This document shows, piece by piece, positions 24,473 to 31,596 of a stretch of DNA of 64,000 bases. The stretch lies in contig JBEKTY010000018.1 of the NCBI GenBank assembly GCA_049515555.1, positions 1 through 64,000 on the forward strand. The letters are read 5' to 3'. The stretch's first letter is position 1. Each line of letters begins with the position of its first letter. Source of the stretch: JBEKTY01 sp049515555 (GTDB taxonomy: Bacteria; Planctomycetota; Planctomycetia; Pirellulales; Thermoguttaceae). The notes beneath the pieces are model-generated. The model did not search any database. It was not told the DNA's origin and saw nothing but the letters and a program-made list of their open reading frames with translations. Position numbers and translations under genes: made by a program.

Positions 24473-25288
24473 TTACGATGAAACCGACGGCCTGCTGGCA
24501 TGAGCCAACGGGCCGTCGGCTTTTCTTGCTCGTACCTTCTCGACGAAAGCCTGGTAGTCTTCCGGCGTGTCGATGCCGAAAGTGGGCTCGTCGACCACCC
24601 CGACGAGAATCGCGTGGCCGGCCTGAAGCGCGCGGAGCTGTTCGAGCTGCTCGATCTGTTCCAGCCGGGAAGGGGGCATCGCCGCCAGTTTCAGCAGGAA
24701 ATCGCGGCGGTAGGCGTAAAGACCGACGTGCTGAAAGAAATGCGGCGGATCGGCCGCCAGGAGCCGGTCGTCCCACTGCCGCGGGCAGGGGATCGGACTG
24801 CGGCTGAAATAAAGCGCCCGGCCGGCATCATCGAAAACCACCTTTACGCACGCCGGGTCGTCCAACTGCCGGCGGCTGCGGAGGGGCGTGGCCAGCGTGG
24901 CCATCACCGCGGCCGGGTCCCGCTCCAGCAACTCGATGGCCAGATCGATGGAGCGGCCGGCGATTTCCGGCTCGTCGCCTTGCAGGTTGACCACGATGTC
25001 CACGTGCGTCAGCCGCCGGGCCACCTCGGCCACGCGGTCGGTGCCGCTGGGGGCGTCGGGGCGGGTCATCTCGACCGCGCCGCCAAACGCCCGCACCGCC
25101 TCGAAAATCTCCCGGTGGTCGGTGGCCACGCGCACACCGGCCGGGCGTTCCGCCTTCAGCGCCGCCTCGAAAGTGTGCTGCAGCAGCGGCTTGCCCGTCG
25201 CACGCAGCAGCAACTTCCGCGGCAGCCGGGTCGAGGCCAAGCGGGCGGGAATGATCACCAGGCTCACGCTCTTGCGGGCTTCCGTCAT
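24473..25288 (-). CDS. kdsB: 3-deoxy-manno-octulosonate cytidylyltransferase (CMP-KDO synthetase)
   Basis: A 271-aa protein starting MTEARKSVSLVIIPARLAST. The N-terminal nucleotide-binding signature (PARLASTRLPRKLL, GKPLLQHT), the central NLQGDEPEI and the later YFSRSPIPCPR and HVGLYAYRRDFL are all typical of KdsB, which activates KDO with CTP for LPS inner-core synthesis in the cytoplasm. An upstream in-frame GTG extension (to 25423) runs into a dispersed repeat and was rejected. The C-terminal residues lie within the convergent gene's terminator hairpin. Single gene. Confidence 0.95.
   Translation of the reverse strand: MTEARKSVSLVIIPARLASTRLPRKLLLRATGKPLLQHTFEAALKAERPAGVRVATDHREIFEAVRAFGGAVEMTRPDAPSGTDRVAEVARRLTHVDIVVNLQGDEPEIAGRSIDLAIELLERDPAAVMATLATPLRSRRQLDDPACVKVVFDDAGRALYFSRSPIPCPRQWDDRLLAADPPHFFQHVGLYAYRRDFLLKLAAMPPSRLEQIEQLEQLRALQAGHAILVGVVDEPTFGIDTPEDYQAFVEKVRARKADGPLAHASRPSVSS
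24484..24526 (+). terminator. Rho-independent terminator of the Cys-rich gene
   Basis: CCGACGGCC (24484-24492) and GGCCGTCGG (24511-24519) form a perfect 9-bp stem followed by CTTTTCTT. It lies about 65 bases after the Cys-rich stop codon and inside the 3' end of the convergent kdsB gene, so the C-terminal tail of KdsB is encoded by a terminator. A weaker stem CAAACTC/GAGTTTG lies at 24437-24461. Confidence 0.75.
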
Positions 25289-25370
25289 GCGGCGCGCTCC
25301 ACGTCCAACAGACGGTTGTACGCCTTCGCCGGGCGCGTGGCAAGGGTTGTAACTGGACTCTCGCAAACTA

Positions 25371-25485
25371 CTCCCCTCTCCCTTTGGGAGAGGGGCCGGG
25401 GGTGAGGGCACTGTGGGTCCCATCGCAAATAATGACCGCTTTCTCGATGCCGGCCCTCACCCTAACCCTCTCCCAGGGAGAGGGG
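25371..25485. repeat. Two inverted copies of the GGGAGAGGG/GTGAGGG dispersed repeat
   Basis: Copy 1 is at 25371-25408 (CTCCCCTCTCCCTTTGGGAG ...GGTGAGGG) and copy 2 at 25454-25485 in reverse orientation (CCCTCACCCTAACCCTCTCC...). They lie upstream of kdsB and downstream of the osmC-like gene. The same element sits in frame in the RHS and sulfotransferase-glycosyltransferase genes. Confidence 0.8.
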
Positions 25486-25530
25486 ACAGGTTGGGACCAC
25501 GCCGCTACTTCGCCATGCCCCGGGGCAGGT

Positions 25531-25980
25531 TCACCCGCACTGCGCACACGACTTCCCGCCTTTCGCCGCAGTGGGAGCGGCCTTGCTTCCCCACTGAAAC
25601 GCCACGTTCACGCCCACGCCTTCCTTCACCACAAGATACACCGGGCAGCGATGGCCCTCCTTTTCCAGGAACTCCCGCTGCTCGCTCGGGAAGGAACACG
25701 GACAGTGGATCGTCACCGCCATCGACGCGATCTTGTAGTCCTTCAGCTCATAGCTCGTTTCGGCCCACGTGCCCGTCAAGTCCAAGCCCTTCGCTTCGGC
25801 CCCTTTGGCCATGACGATAATCATGCAGGAAGCCACGCCCATCGCCACCAGGTCGATGGGATTCAGGTCTTCCCCCTTGCCGCCGAAGGCGCAGCAGCCC
25901 TCCAGGCCGATTTCCTTGCCAAGTTCCTGATGGACGGCGACGGTGTGAATCATCCGGTCAAGCGTGACAGTCATTCCCAT
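25531..25980 (-). CDS. OsmC/Ohr-family redox protein
   Basis: A 149-aa protein with both active-site thiols of the OsmC fold: Cys52 in the signature NPIDLVAMGVASCM and Cys112 in GHRCPVY. These thiols reduce organic hydroperoxides. GGAGAG lies seven bases upstream of the ATG. An extra Cys-rich tail (KSCAQCG) could bind metal or act as an additional redox pair. The gene is followed upstream by a small CPSC peptide gene on the same strand, and the pair is divergent from an aquaporin. OsmC-like YhfA-type proteins of unknown substrate are the alternative. Confidence 0.9.
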   Translation of the reverse strand: MGMTVTLDRMIHTVAVHQELGKEIGLEGCCAFGGKGEDLNPIDLVAMGVASCMIIVMAKGAEAKGLDLTGTWAETSYELKDYKIASMAVTIHCPCSFPSEQREFLEKEGHRCPVYLVVKEGVGVNVAFQWGSKAAPTAAKGGKSCAQCG

Positions 25981-26056
25981 GGTCTTCTCTCCAAATGGTT
26001 AGGGTTTGTACTACCGCACACTTCGCACTCATGGCGGGCATGGAACCCATCCAGGC

Positions 26057-26179
26057 TCACCGCAACGTCTCGTTGACCGGCCCCGTCTGCCGGTTCTCGG
26101 CCAGGGCCGCCAGGATCGCCGGCCGGAGCAGCTTGTCCGGCGTGGCGCGGCAGGAGGGGCAATCGGAGAACGTGACCAT
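26057..26179 (-). CDS. 40-aa micropeptide with CPSC motif
   Basis: A short frame, below the usual size cut-off, runs from ATG at 26179 to TGA at 26057: it begins MVTFSDCPSCRATPDKLLRP and ends PVNETLR. The CPSC pair suggests a thiol-redox or zinc site. GGAAG lies about seven bases before the ATG. It lies upstream of the OsmC-like gene on the same strand and next to a near-perfect 17-bp palindrome. It could be a real redox micropeptide, a decayed gene, or chance. Confidence 0.4.
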   Translation of the reverse strand: MVTFSDCPSCRATPDKLLRPAILAALAENRQTGPVNETLR

Positions 26180-26199
26180 ACGACCACTTCCATTAGTGG

Positions 26200-26216
26200 A
26201 GCATATCCTATATGCT
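26200..26216. promoter_or_regulatory. Candidate operator palindrome between CPSC/OsmC genes and aquaporin
   Basis: AGCATATCCTATATGCT has 7-bp perfect arms (AGCATAT/ATATGCT) around a 3-base centre. It sits 20 bases upstream of the CPSC micropeptide start, in the divergent region that also serves the aquaporin. AT-rich palindromes of this shape are used by ArsR/SmtB-type and related repressors, but no regulator gene is present in the window. Confidence 0.35.
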
Positions 26217-26294
26217 ATGGTCCTAGAGTATGGGCCGGGCGCGGCCCGCTGTCAAGAGGCGGGTGACGGGGTCGGCGGGCCATTTCCGCGCCGC

Positions 26295-26355
26295 GTGCCA
26301 CTGCCGGCTTGTCCAGCAGTGTGAGAAGCACTGCTGGACAAGCCGGCAGTGGCAC
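26295..26355. repeat. 27-bp-arm perfect palindrome, family copy 1
   Basis: GTGCCACTGCCGGCTTGTCC... (26295-26321) is the exact reverse complement of 26329-26355, with the 7-base loop TGAGAAG. A second member lies at 31410-31470. It is located upstream of the aquaporin gene. Confidence 0.9.
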
Positions 26356-26465
26356 CCAATCCCGGTGCAGAAACAAGGAACGTGGATTCCGCTCCCCGTG
26401 GCCGAGTCTTCACCTCCCCGGGTTTGTCCTTTGCGGGTTCATAACCGACATCGAGGAGCAACGCC

Positions 26466-27179
26466 ATGACCGACCAGGATCAGCAGCGCTGGAAGAAATG
26501 CTGTGCCGAAGTGCTCGGCACGTTTTGCCTGGTGTTCGCGGGCACGGGGGCGATTGTCGTCAACGACCTGTCGGGCGGCACGGTCACGCACGTGGGCGTG
26601 GCCCTGACGTTCGGCCTGGTGGTCATGGCGATGATCTACGCCATCGGGGATGTCTCGGGCGCGCACCTGAATCCCGCCGTCACGCTGGGCTTCTGGCTCT
26701 CCAGACAATTCCCCGCTCGGGCCGTGATCCCCTACATCGCGAGCCAAGTCCTGGGGGCCTGCCTGGCAAGCGGATTGATGCGTGCGATGTTCCTGACACA
26801 TGCCACGCTCGGCGCCACCAAGCCCGCTGGACCGGCGTGGCAGTCGTTCTTGCTGGAGGCGGTCCTGACGGCCATGTTGATGTTCGTGATCCTGGCGGTC
26901 TCCAGCGGAGCAAAAGAAAAGGGGCTTATGGCGGGAATTGCCGTGGGCGGGGTGATTGCACTGGAGGCGCTCTTCGCCGGACCGATCTGCGGCGCCTCGA
27001 TGAACCCGGCCCGGTCGCTGGCCCCCGCGGTCTTGTCCGGAGATCTGGCCGGACTCTGGATCTACCTGACCTCACCGCTGCTGGGTGCGGCGATGGGCGT
27101 GGCCTGTTGCCGGGCAGTGCATTCGCCGGGCTGTTGCTCGGCTGATGCGGCCGGGCATGCTAAGGGGCATGCCCCGTGA
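26466..27179 (+). CDS. Aquaporin / major intrinsic protein (MIP) channel
   Basis: A 237-aa protein with six hydrophobic helices and both pore-forming NPA motifs: GAHLNPAV (Asn69-Ala71) and GASMNPARS (Asn180-Ala182). The two halves show the internal duplication typical of aquaporins. The segment ALEALFAGPICGASMNPARS is the second half-helix entry. The start at 26466 has GAGGAG nearby. The C-terminal tail is unusual: CCRAVHSPGCCSADAAGHAK, with four Cys and two His in the last 25 residues, a possible metal-binding site on the cytoplasmic side. Water, glycerol or a small neutral solute such as arsenite are possible substrates. Confidence 0.9.
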   Translation: MTDQDQQRWKKCCAEVLGTFCLVFAGTGAIVVNDLSGGTVTHVGVALTFGLVVMAMIYAIGDVSGAHLNPAVTLGFWLSRQFPARAVIPYIASQVLGACLASGLMRAMFLTHATLGATKPAGPAWQSFLLEAVLTAMLMFVILAVSSGAKEKGLMAGIAVGGVIALEALFAGPICGASMNPARSLAPAVLSGDLAGLWIYLTSPLLGAAMGVACCRAVHSPGCCSADAAGHAKGHAP

Positions 27180-27437
27180 CGGAGGATAACCGTCCACAGC
27201 CGTGCACTTTGTGAAGAGGGTCGGGAAGTCCGTTTCGACGAGTCGCTGACGGCTGGTGATATCCATTGCCCCTCAAAATCCTCACAATCGGCGCCTCCTC
27301 CCGAAGATGGGCGATGTGTAATTATGCAGGGCGGGAGAACCGATACCACGAATGTATCCCAACGATTGGGTTTAACCGGCACACGCTGCATGGCTAGTCA
27401 CAGCACCTCCCTGGCCTTCGAAAAAAGGGCATGGACG

Positions 27438-28322
27438 ATGAAATACGGGGTGTTGCTGGTGACGGCAATGTTAGCTTGTACCGGTTGCACAACCCTTGCC
27501 CTTAAGAGGCACGCCCTCAAACAGGAGGCGACATCGACCGACATACGCTATCAGGAAATCCTCGATAATCTCGCCATGGTGGCCCACGATCCGGCTGCCT
27601 TGCCCGCCTATGCGTCAATTTTTACGGGAACGGCTCAAGTCACCGACACGGCCCAACTGGGTTCGACGACGACGTGGTCGCCGGGAGCGGCCGCCCAGGC
27701 GCTTGCCCCGCAATTTACCCGCGCAGAGCTGGGAAACTGGACCCTCGATCCGATCAACGCCCCGGAAAAACTGGAGGCCATACGCGGCGCTTGCCGGTGG
27801 GTCGTCTATGGCCCCCGGTTCGCATACTGCCACGACTGCGGCGGCCTTCTGGCCAGCCCGGAGCAGTGGCCTTGGCCAGGGCGCCACTTCGGGGTGGCGG
27901 ACCGGCTGGCCCAGTTGCCTCGAGGGTGGCTGCACGTCAGCCCGTCGTGCGGCGTTTCGCCCGCAGCCCGCTACAAGTCGCACTGCGGCGACACCTGGGT
28001 CTGGGTCATGCCGGGGGAAACGGAATGCCTCGCCAACTTCTGCCTCATCCTCCAGGACATTGCCCGGGTAGACATAAACTCGCCAACTCTGCAATGCATC
28101 CGACCCGCCCCCAGCGACTTCGTCTTCCCGACGCCGGGGCCGCAAAGAACACCTTGTTGTGAAGGTCCTTACGCCAGAACAGTGCCCTTTGTCCTGGCCG
28201 AAGTAAGCATAGACCCATGTGGAACTCTGCAACCCGACACGCCGTACTACCGCGCTCGCGTTGAGAACGTGGGTTCGGACGCGGCTCTACGGAGTCAAAT
28301 CAACGCTGCCGGGCTGCACTGA
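27438..28322 (+). CDS. Lipoprotein of an unknown family, paralogue 1
   Basis: A 294-aa protein. MKYGVLLVTAMLACTGC is a signal peptide with lipobox (LACTGC), so it is probably anchored in a membrane. The start at 27438 was chosen for this; longer forms from 27324 are unlikely. Conserved blocks shared with the next gene include LDNLAMVAHDP..LPAY, LEAIRGACRWVVYGP, GRHFGVADRLAQLPRGWLHV, KSHCGDTWVWVMP and LANFCLILQDI. About 13 Cys residues suggest disulfides. I do not recognise the family. The tandem paralogue lies 142 bases downstream. Confidence 0.7.
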   Translation: MKYGVLLVTAMLACTGCTTLALKRHALKQEATSTDIRYQEILDNLAMVAHDPAALPAYASIFTGTAQVTDTAQLGSTTTWSPGAAAQALAPQFTRAELGNWTLDPINAPEKLEAIRGACRWVVYGPRFAYCHDCGGLLASPEQWPWPGRHFGVADRLAQLPRGWLHVSPSCGVSPAARYKSHCGDTWVWVMPGETECLANFCLILQDIARVDINSPTLQCIRPAPSDFVFPTPGPQRTPCCEGPYARTVPFVLAEVSIDPCGTLQPDTPYYRARVENVGSDAALRSQINAAGLH

Positions 28323-28464
28323 ACTGCTATTGCAAAGGACTCCGGGCCGCGCGCCGCGCGGGTGCAGAAAGACATACTGGATGGGATTCAAGAGGAGCCC
28401 GGTGGTTCGTTTGATTGCAGACAAGGCAGCCCGGGATTCGACCGGGTTGCAAACGGGGGGCACG

Positions 28465-29862
28465 ATGAAAAAGCCCTTGCTCCTGGTCATGCTGCTTGCC
28501 GTGGCGGGCGCGGGGTGTGCTGCCATGTCGCTGGAGCGGCACGCGGCAAGCCAAATTCAGTCTGCCGCGGACTACCGCTACCAGGCAACGCTTCATGCAT
28601 TGGCGATGGTCGCCGCCGATCCCGGTACGTTGCCGTCTTATGCGCTTCTTTCCAGCGGCGTTGCATCCGTATCAAACACGGATGTGGCCAACTCTGCGAC
28701 CACGTGGTCGTGGGCCCCGGCGATCCTTTTCAAGTCCCAAGCCCTGGTCGTCACGGGGGCGCACGCCCCGCAGGGATCATGGAGCGTCGATCCCGTGGCT
28801 GATTACACGCAACTCGAGGCCATGCGCTGTGCCTGCCGTTGGGTCCTGGCAGGCCCGGAGCAAGTCGACCCGAATTGCATACACGTTCTGGCCGATCCCG
28901 AGATGGACTTGTCGCCGGGCCCTCACTTCGGTGTCATCGGCCGGCTGGCGCGGCTCCCCCGCGGATGGCTGCACGTCGGGCGGTTGTGCGATGTTCCGCG
29001 CTGCGCCTGCTGCAAGGATCATTGCGGCGACACGTGGGCCTGGGTCGTGCCGGAGGGAATGGAGGGCCTCGCCGAATTTACTCTCGTCCTTCAGGACATC
29101 GTCACTCTGGACGTTGCGCCGTCTGACGGCACCAGACCAGCCAACGTAACACCGCCGTTGCTGGTTACGCTGTGGGTTTACCAGGACACGCTGCCAAACG
29201 TTGTCTTCATCGACATCGTGAGGACAGGCAACACGGCCATGTTCCTCAAGGAAGGCGCGACAGGGCCAATGGACGTGGCGATCGGGCAGTCGGTGATCTG
29301 GCGCAATTTCGACGAAACGAGCGCCCACACTGTGTTTGTCCGGAAAGACGACAAGACCACCTTTTCCCGCCCAATTCAGAAATACATTTCCCAAACATTG
29401 GTACCCTCCAGCGCACCGATTGTGTTCGATCAAGACATGTATAAGAACGCTGGTGGGGCGGACAATCGCCCGGCGCTAATCTCCGTCACGGACGACAAGA
29501 TTGAGCCGGGCAAAATTCGCCTCGTGGCTGCAAACCCATGGTATTCCCCGACGTTAGCGTTCAGGGTCGACCGCGTGATCAGGCCGGAATGCAGGTGCAT
29601 GATCGAACAGAAAATGAAAGAGGGAATCAGCAGCAATCAAGTCGTACAGATTTCCTGGTGTGAGTGGATGCAGTGGACAACGCCTTACCAAGGCCAACGC
29701 ACCTCCGTCAAGCCGGGAACACCGAAGACTCCGTCAAGCACACAACCCCTAAATCGTGCAGCGCCCCCGAATGTGATTAATTCCCAGGGGATCCGGATGG
29801 GGCCGACTCTCCGCAATTTGACTCCCATAGAGAACCCATTCTCCTATCTGCTTAGGAACTAG
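28465..29862 (+). CDS. Lipoprotein of the same family, paralogue 2, with a cupredoxin-like extension
   Basis: A 465-aa protein. MKKPLLLVMLLAVAGAGC is a signal peptide with lipobox (AGAGC); GGGGGG precedes the ATG. Residues about 25-215 match paralogue 1. Residues about 240-360 are extra and resemble a cupredoxin domain: VAIGQSVIWRNFDETSAHTV has the GxxVxWxNxDxxxHTV pattern that in plastocyanin-like proteins supplies a copper-ligand His. Candidate remaining ligands are not certain. The C-terminus is Thr/Pro-rich. Probably a periplasmic or outer-membrane lipoprotein; the function is unknown. Confidence 0.75.
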   Translation: MKKPLLLVMLLAVAGAGCAAMSLERHAASQIQSAADYRYQATLHALAMVAADPGTLPSYALLSSGVASVSNTDVANSATTWSWAPAILFKSQALVVTGAHAPQGSWSVDPVADYTQLEAMRCACRWVLAGPEQVDPNCIHVLADPEMDLSPGPHFGVIGRLARLPRGWLHVGRLCDVPRCACCKDHCGDTWAWVVPEGMEGLAEFTLVLQDIVTLDVAPSDGTRPANVTPPLLVTLWVYQDTLPNVVFIDIVRTGNTAMFLKEGATGPMDVAIGQSVIWRNFDETSAHTVFVRKDDKTTFSRPIQKYISQTLVPSSAPIVFDQDMYKNAGGADNRPALISVTDDKIEPGKIRLVAANPWYSPTLAFRVDRVIRPECRCMIEQKMKEGISSNQVVQISWCEWMQWTTPYQGQRTSVKPGTPKTPSSTQPLNRAAPPNVINSQGIRMGPTLRNLTPIENPFSYLLRN

Positions 29863-30042
29863 CGCACAGAAAGGCAACCACGATTATTGGGGAATGGAGC
29901 GATCGGCGACTATAAGCCGTGCACTTCCTGGCCACTTGCTCGTTTGGCGTCGAGGGGCCCATCACTCGGCAAACATCTGCCCGTTTGGCTGGCCGATCCT
30001 AGCAACACTCGGGCGAAAAAAGCCGGCGCGCGGCCAATTGAC

Positions 30043-30549
30043 CTAATCAGGAAAATCCGCGCAAATCCACACGCCGTTGTCTTGGCAGTTAGGCTCTATA
30101 TGCGCCGGCTCGGTAGATTGGGCGAAACGCCCGTTGTGCTCGGCAAGCAAGTAAAGGTCATACGGGTCGGCGGTACAGTCTACGCAATGAACAGGCTTGT
30201 ACTTGAAGGCCTTCCCACACTCCTCACAGGAATCGTCACATGTTTTGCCAACTGGCGAGGGAAGCCTGATCGGCGCGCCCGCCGGGCCCACCTTCACACC
30301 GATTATCTGCCAGTTCGATCTGTTGACGGCGTACACGGTGAACGCTTTCGCCTGTATCCTCCATTCGTCTGGTAGGGACGCGGCTGTGTATGGCTTTGAT
30401 GCTATCTTCCACTCGTTGGGGAGTTCCGCAAGGGTCGTCAAGATCGCTGTGGAGAACTTGACTCTTGGGCTTTCGGCCGAAGGCTCCACGACATTTTCTC
30501 CCTCGCCAGGCGAAGCTGTTGAGGGCAGTTGGACTTTGGACTTTCTCAT
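30043..30549 (-). CDS. Hypothetical protein with zinc-ribbon-like Cys cluster
   Basis: A 168-aa protein. The start ATG at 30549 is preceded by AAGGGAAAAC. Residues about 108-130 contain CDDSCEECGKAF ... HCVDC, six Cys arranged as two knuckles, typical of a zinc ribbon. Upstream are three short Trp-containing repeats (LPNEWKIASKPYT, LPDEWRIQAKAFT, RSNWQIIGVKVG) of about 20 residues, an internal triplication. No signal peptide. I do not recognise the family. Confidence 0.6.
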   Translation of the reverse strand: MRKSKVQLPSTASPGEGENVVEPSAESPRVKFSTAILTTLAELPNEWKIASKPYTAASLPDEWRIQAKAFTVYAVNRSNWQIIGVKVGPAGAPIRLPSPVGKTCDDSCEECGKAFKYKPVHCVDCTADPYDLYLLAEHNGRFAQSTEPAHIEPNCQDNGVWICADFPD

Positions 30550-30948
30550 GTTTTCCCTTTTCCTGGAACGAAACTAAGCACGGGCTTCCGGCGTCCAATG
30601 GCTCACCTCCAGTGGGCCACGAGACCGATCTACGGGAATCGCGATCGGACCAGCGGCGACCTGCCATTCTGCCGCGAACCGTCCCGTGGACAAAATCCCC
30701 GGATAATGCCCGCGGCAAAATAGCAAGCAGTTGGCGATCCCGCCCTGGCTCGTCCGGTGTTTGATCGAGAATCTCTCAACCGGGCTGCCGTGGCCACTCG
30801 GCGCATTCTATCCGAGGCTACGGTGCCGTCAACGAGCGTTTTCCGGGAAAGCGGCCGGGGTTTTCGGGACCAAGAGGCCGCTGGTTCAAATCCGGCCGGC
30901 TGGCCTTGGCAGAAGCCGTTGATCGTAAATGCAAGCCCAAGTGGGCGA
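30550..30948. other. 399-base region without a gene, holding a tRNA remnant
   Basis: Short frames on both strands lack homology features or ribosome binding sites. The only recognisable element is the tRNA-Pro 3' fragment at 30863-30903. Confidence 0.5.
30863..30903 (+). pseudogene. 3'-half remnant of tRNA-Pro(CGG), possible attachment site
   Basis: The segment contains an anticodon loop TTCGGGA (anticodon CGG), a 3' anticodon-stem strand CCAAG, a short variable loop, a T arm GCTGGTTCAAATCCGGC with a five-pair stem (one G-T pair), and a 7-base acceptor strand CGGCTGG. The 5' half (D arm, matching acceptor CCAGCCG and CTTGG stem) is absent. Such 3' tRNA halves are left by integrases that use tRNA genes as attachment sites. 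No integrase is in the window, so this is either an old att remnant or a dispersed tRNA-derived repeat. Confidence 0.55.
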
Positions 30949-31278
30949 TCATTCCTTTTGGAACTCGAATTCCCCCTCGTCCGAAGCATCGCTCTCGGCG
31001 CCGGGCGATGCCGCTTGGGGGGCCTTCGGCACCTGCACCACCGTCGGTGCGCTCTGCTGCTTGGCCGCTGAGATGGCCGATGGCCCGGTGTTGGGACGCT
31101 TCATCACGGCCGTCCAGCACATGGTCCCCTTCAGGTCCTTGTAATACAGCATGGTGACAAGTTCCCAGCCTTCCTGGCCGGCCAGTTTGAGTTCCGAGAT
31201 GATCGCCCCTTCGGTCATCCGGGTCAGGGTAGAGTACTCCCATCTCTGTTGGGCCTGAACGACGGCAGTCCTGGTCAT
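30949..31278 (-). CDS. DUF4177-like small protein
   Basis: A 109-aa protein starting MTRTAVVQAQQRWEYSTLTR, with GGAG seven bases upstream. RWEYSTLTRM ... ISELKLAGQEGWELVTMLYY matches the short DUF4177 beta-alpha-beta pattern (WEY...LN.LG.EGWELV), which is widespread and of unknown function. The C-terminal 35 residues are low-complexity and acidic (ASDEGEFEFQKE). A longer frame from 31470 runs through a palindromic repeat and was rejected. Confidence 0.7.
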   Translation of the reverse strand: MTRTAVVQAQQRWEYSTLTRMTEGAIISELKLAGQEGWELVTMLYYKDLKGTMCWTAVMKRPNTGPSAISAAKQQSAPTVVQVPKAPQAASPGAESDASDEGEFEFQKE

Positions 31279-31409
31279 CTTATACTCCGCATGGTGGAAA
31301 GGTTCCGCTCCGGCCTCGTGTCGGCGTGGGGGGCCGCGACCGCCCCCGCCGCCGGCCATTAGTGTAGCTGCCCCGCCGTCTGCCGTCAAACTCGCTTGCC
31401 GCGTTCTGC

Positions 31410-31470
31410 GTGCCACTGCTGGCTCGTCCAGCAGTGTGGGAAGCACTGCTGGACAAGCCAGCAGTGGCAC
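31410..31470. repeat. 27-bp-arm palindrome, family copy 2
   Basis: 31410-31436 pairs with 31444-31470 around the loop TGGGAAG. It is nearly identical to 26295-26355, and the arms differ from perfect symmetry at one position. It fills the centre of the gene-poor stretch 31279-31596 upstream of aceE; no clear promoter was seen there. Confidence 0.9.
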
Positions 31471-31596
31471 CTGGTCCCGACGATTTTATCTGTTTATCGA
31501 CCGGCGATGAGCATTTTTCGCCGTCGCCTCTTGCCCGCCCCCCATGTACCGGTGGCCGCTTTTTCGTAGAATGACTTTCAACTGCGGGGGGTGGCA

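Noticed and set aside
25971..26162. Minus-strand frame of 63 residues overlapping the CPSC micropeptide
   Set aside because: Composition is shadow-like and the alternative frame (26057-26179) has a better start and a recognisable CPSC motif.
30197..30577. Plus-strand frame opposite the zinc-ribbon gene
   Set aside because: The minus-strand frame has the ribosome binding site, the Cys cluster and repeated Trp motifs.
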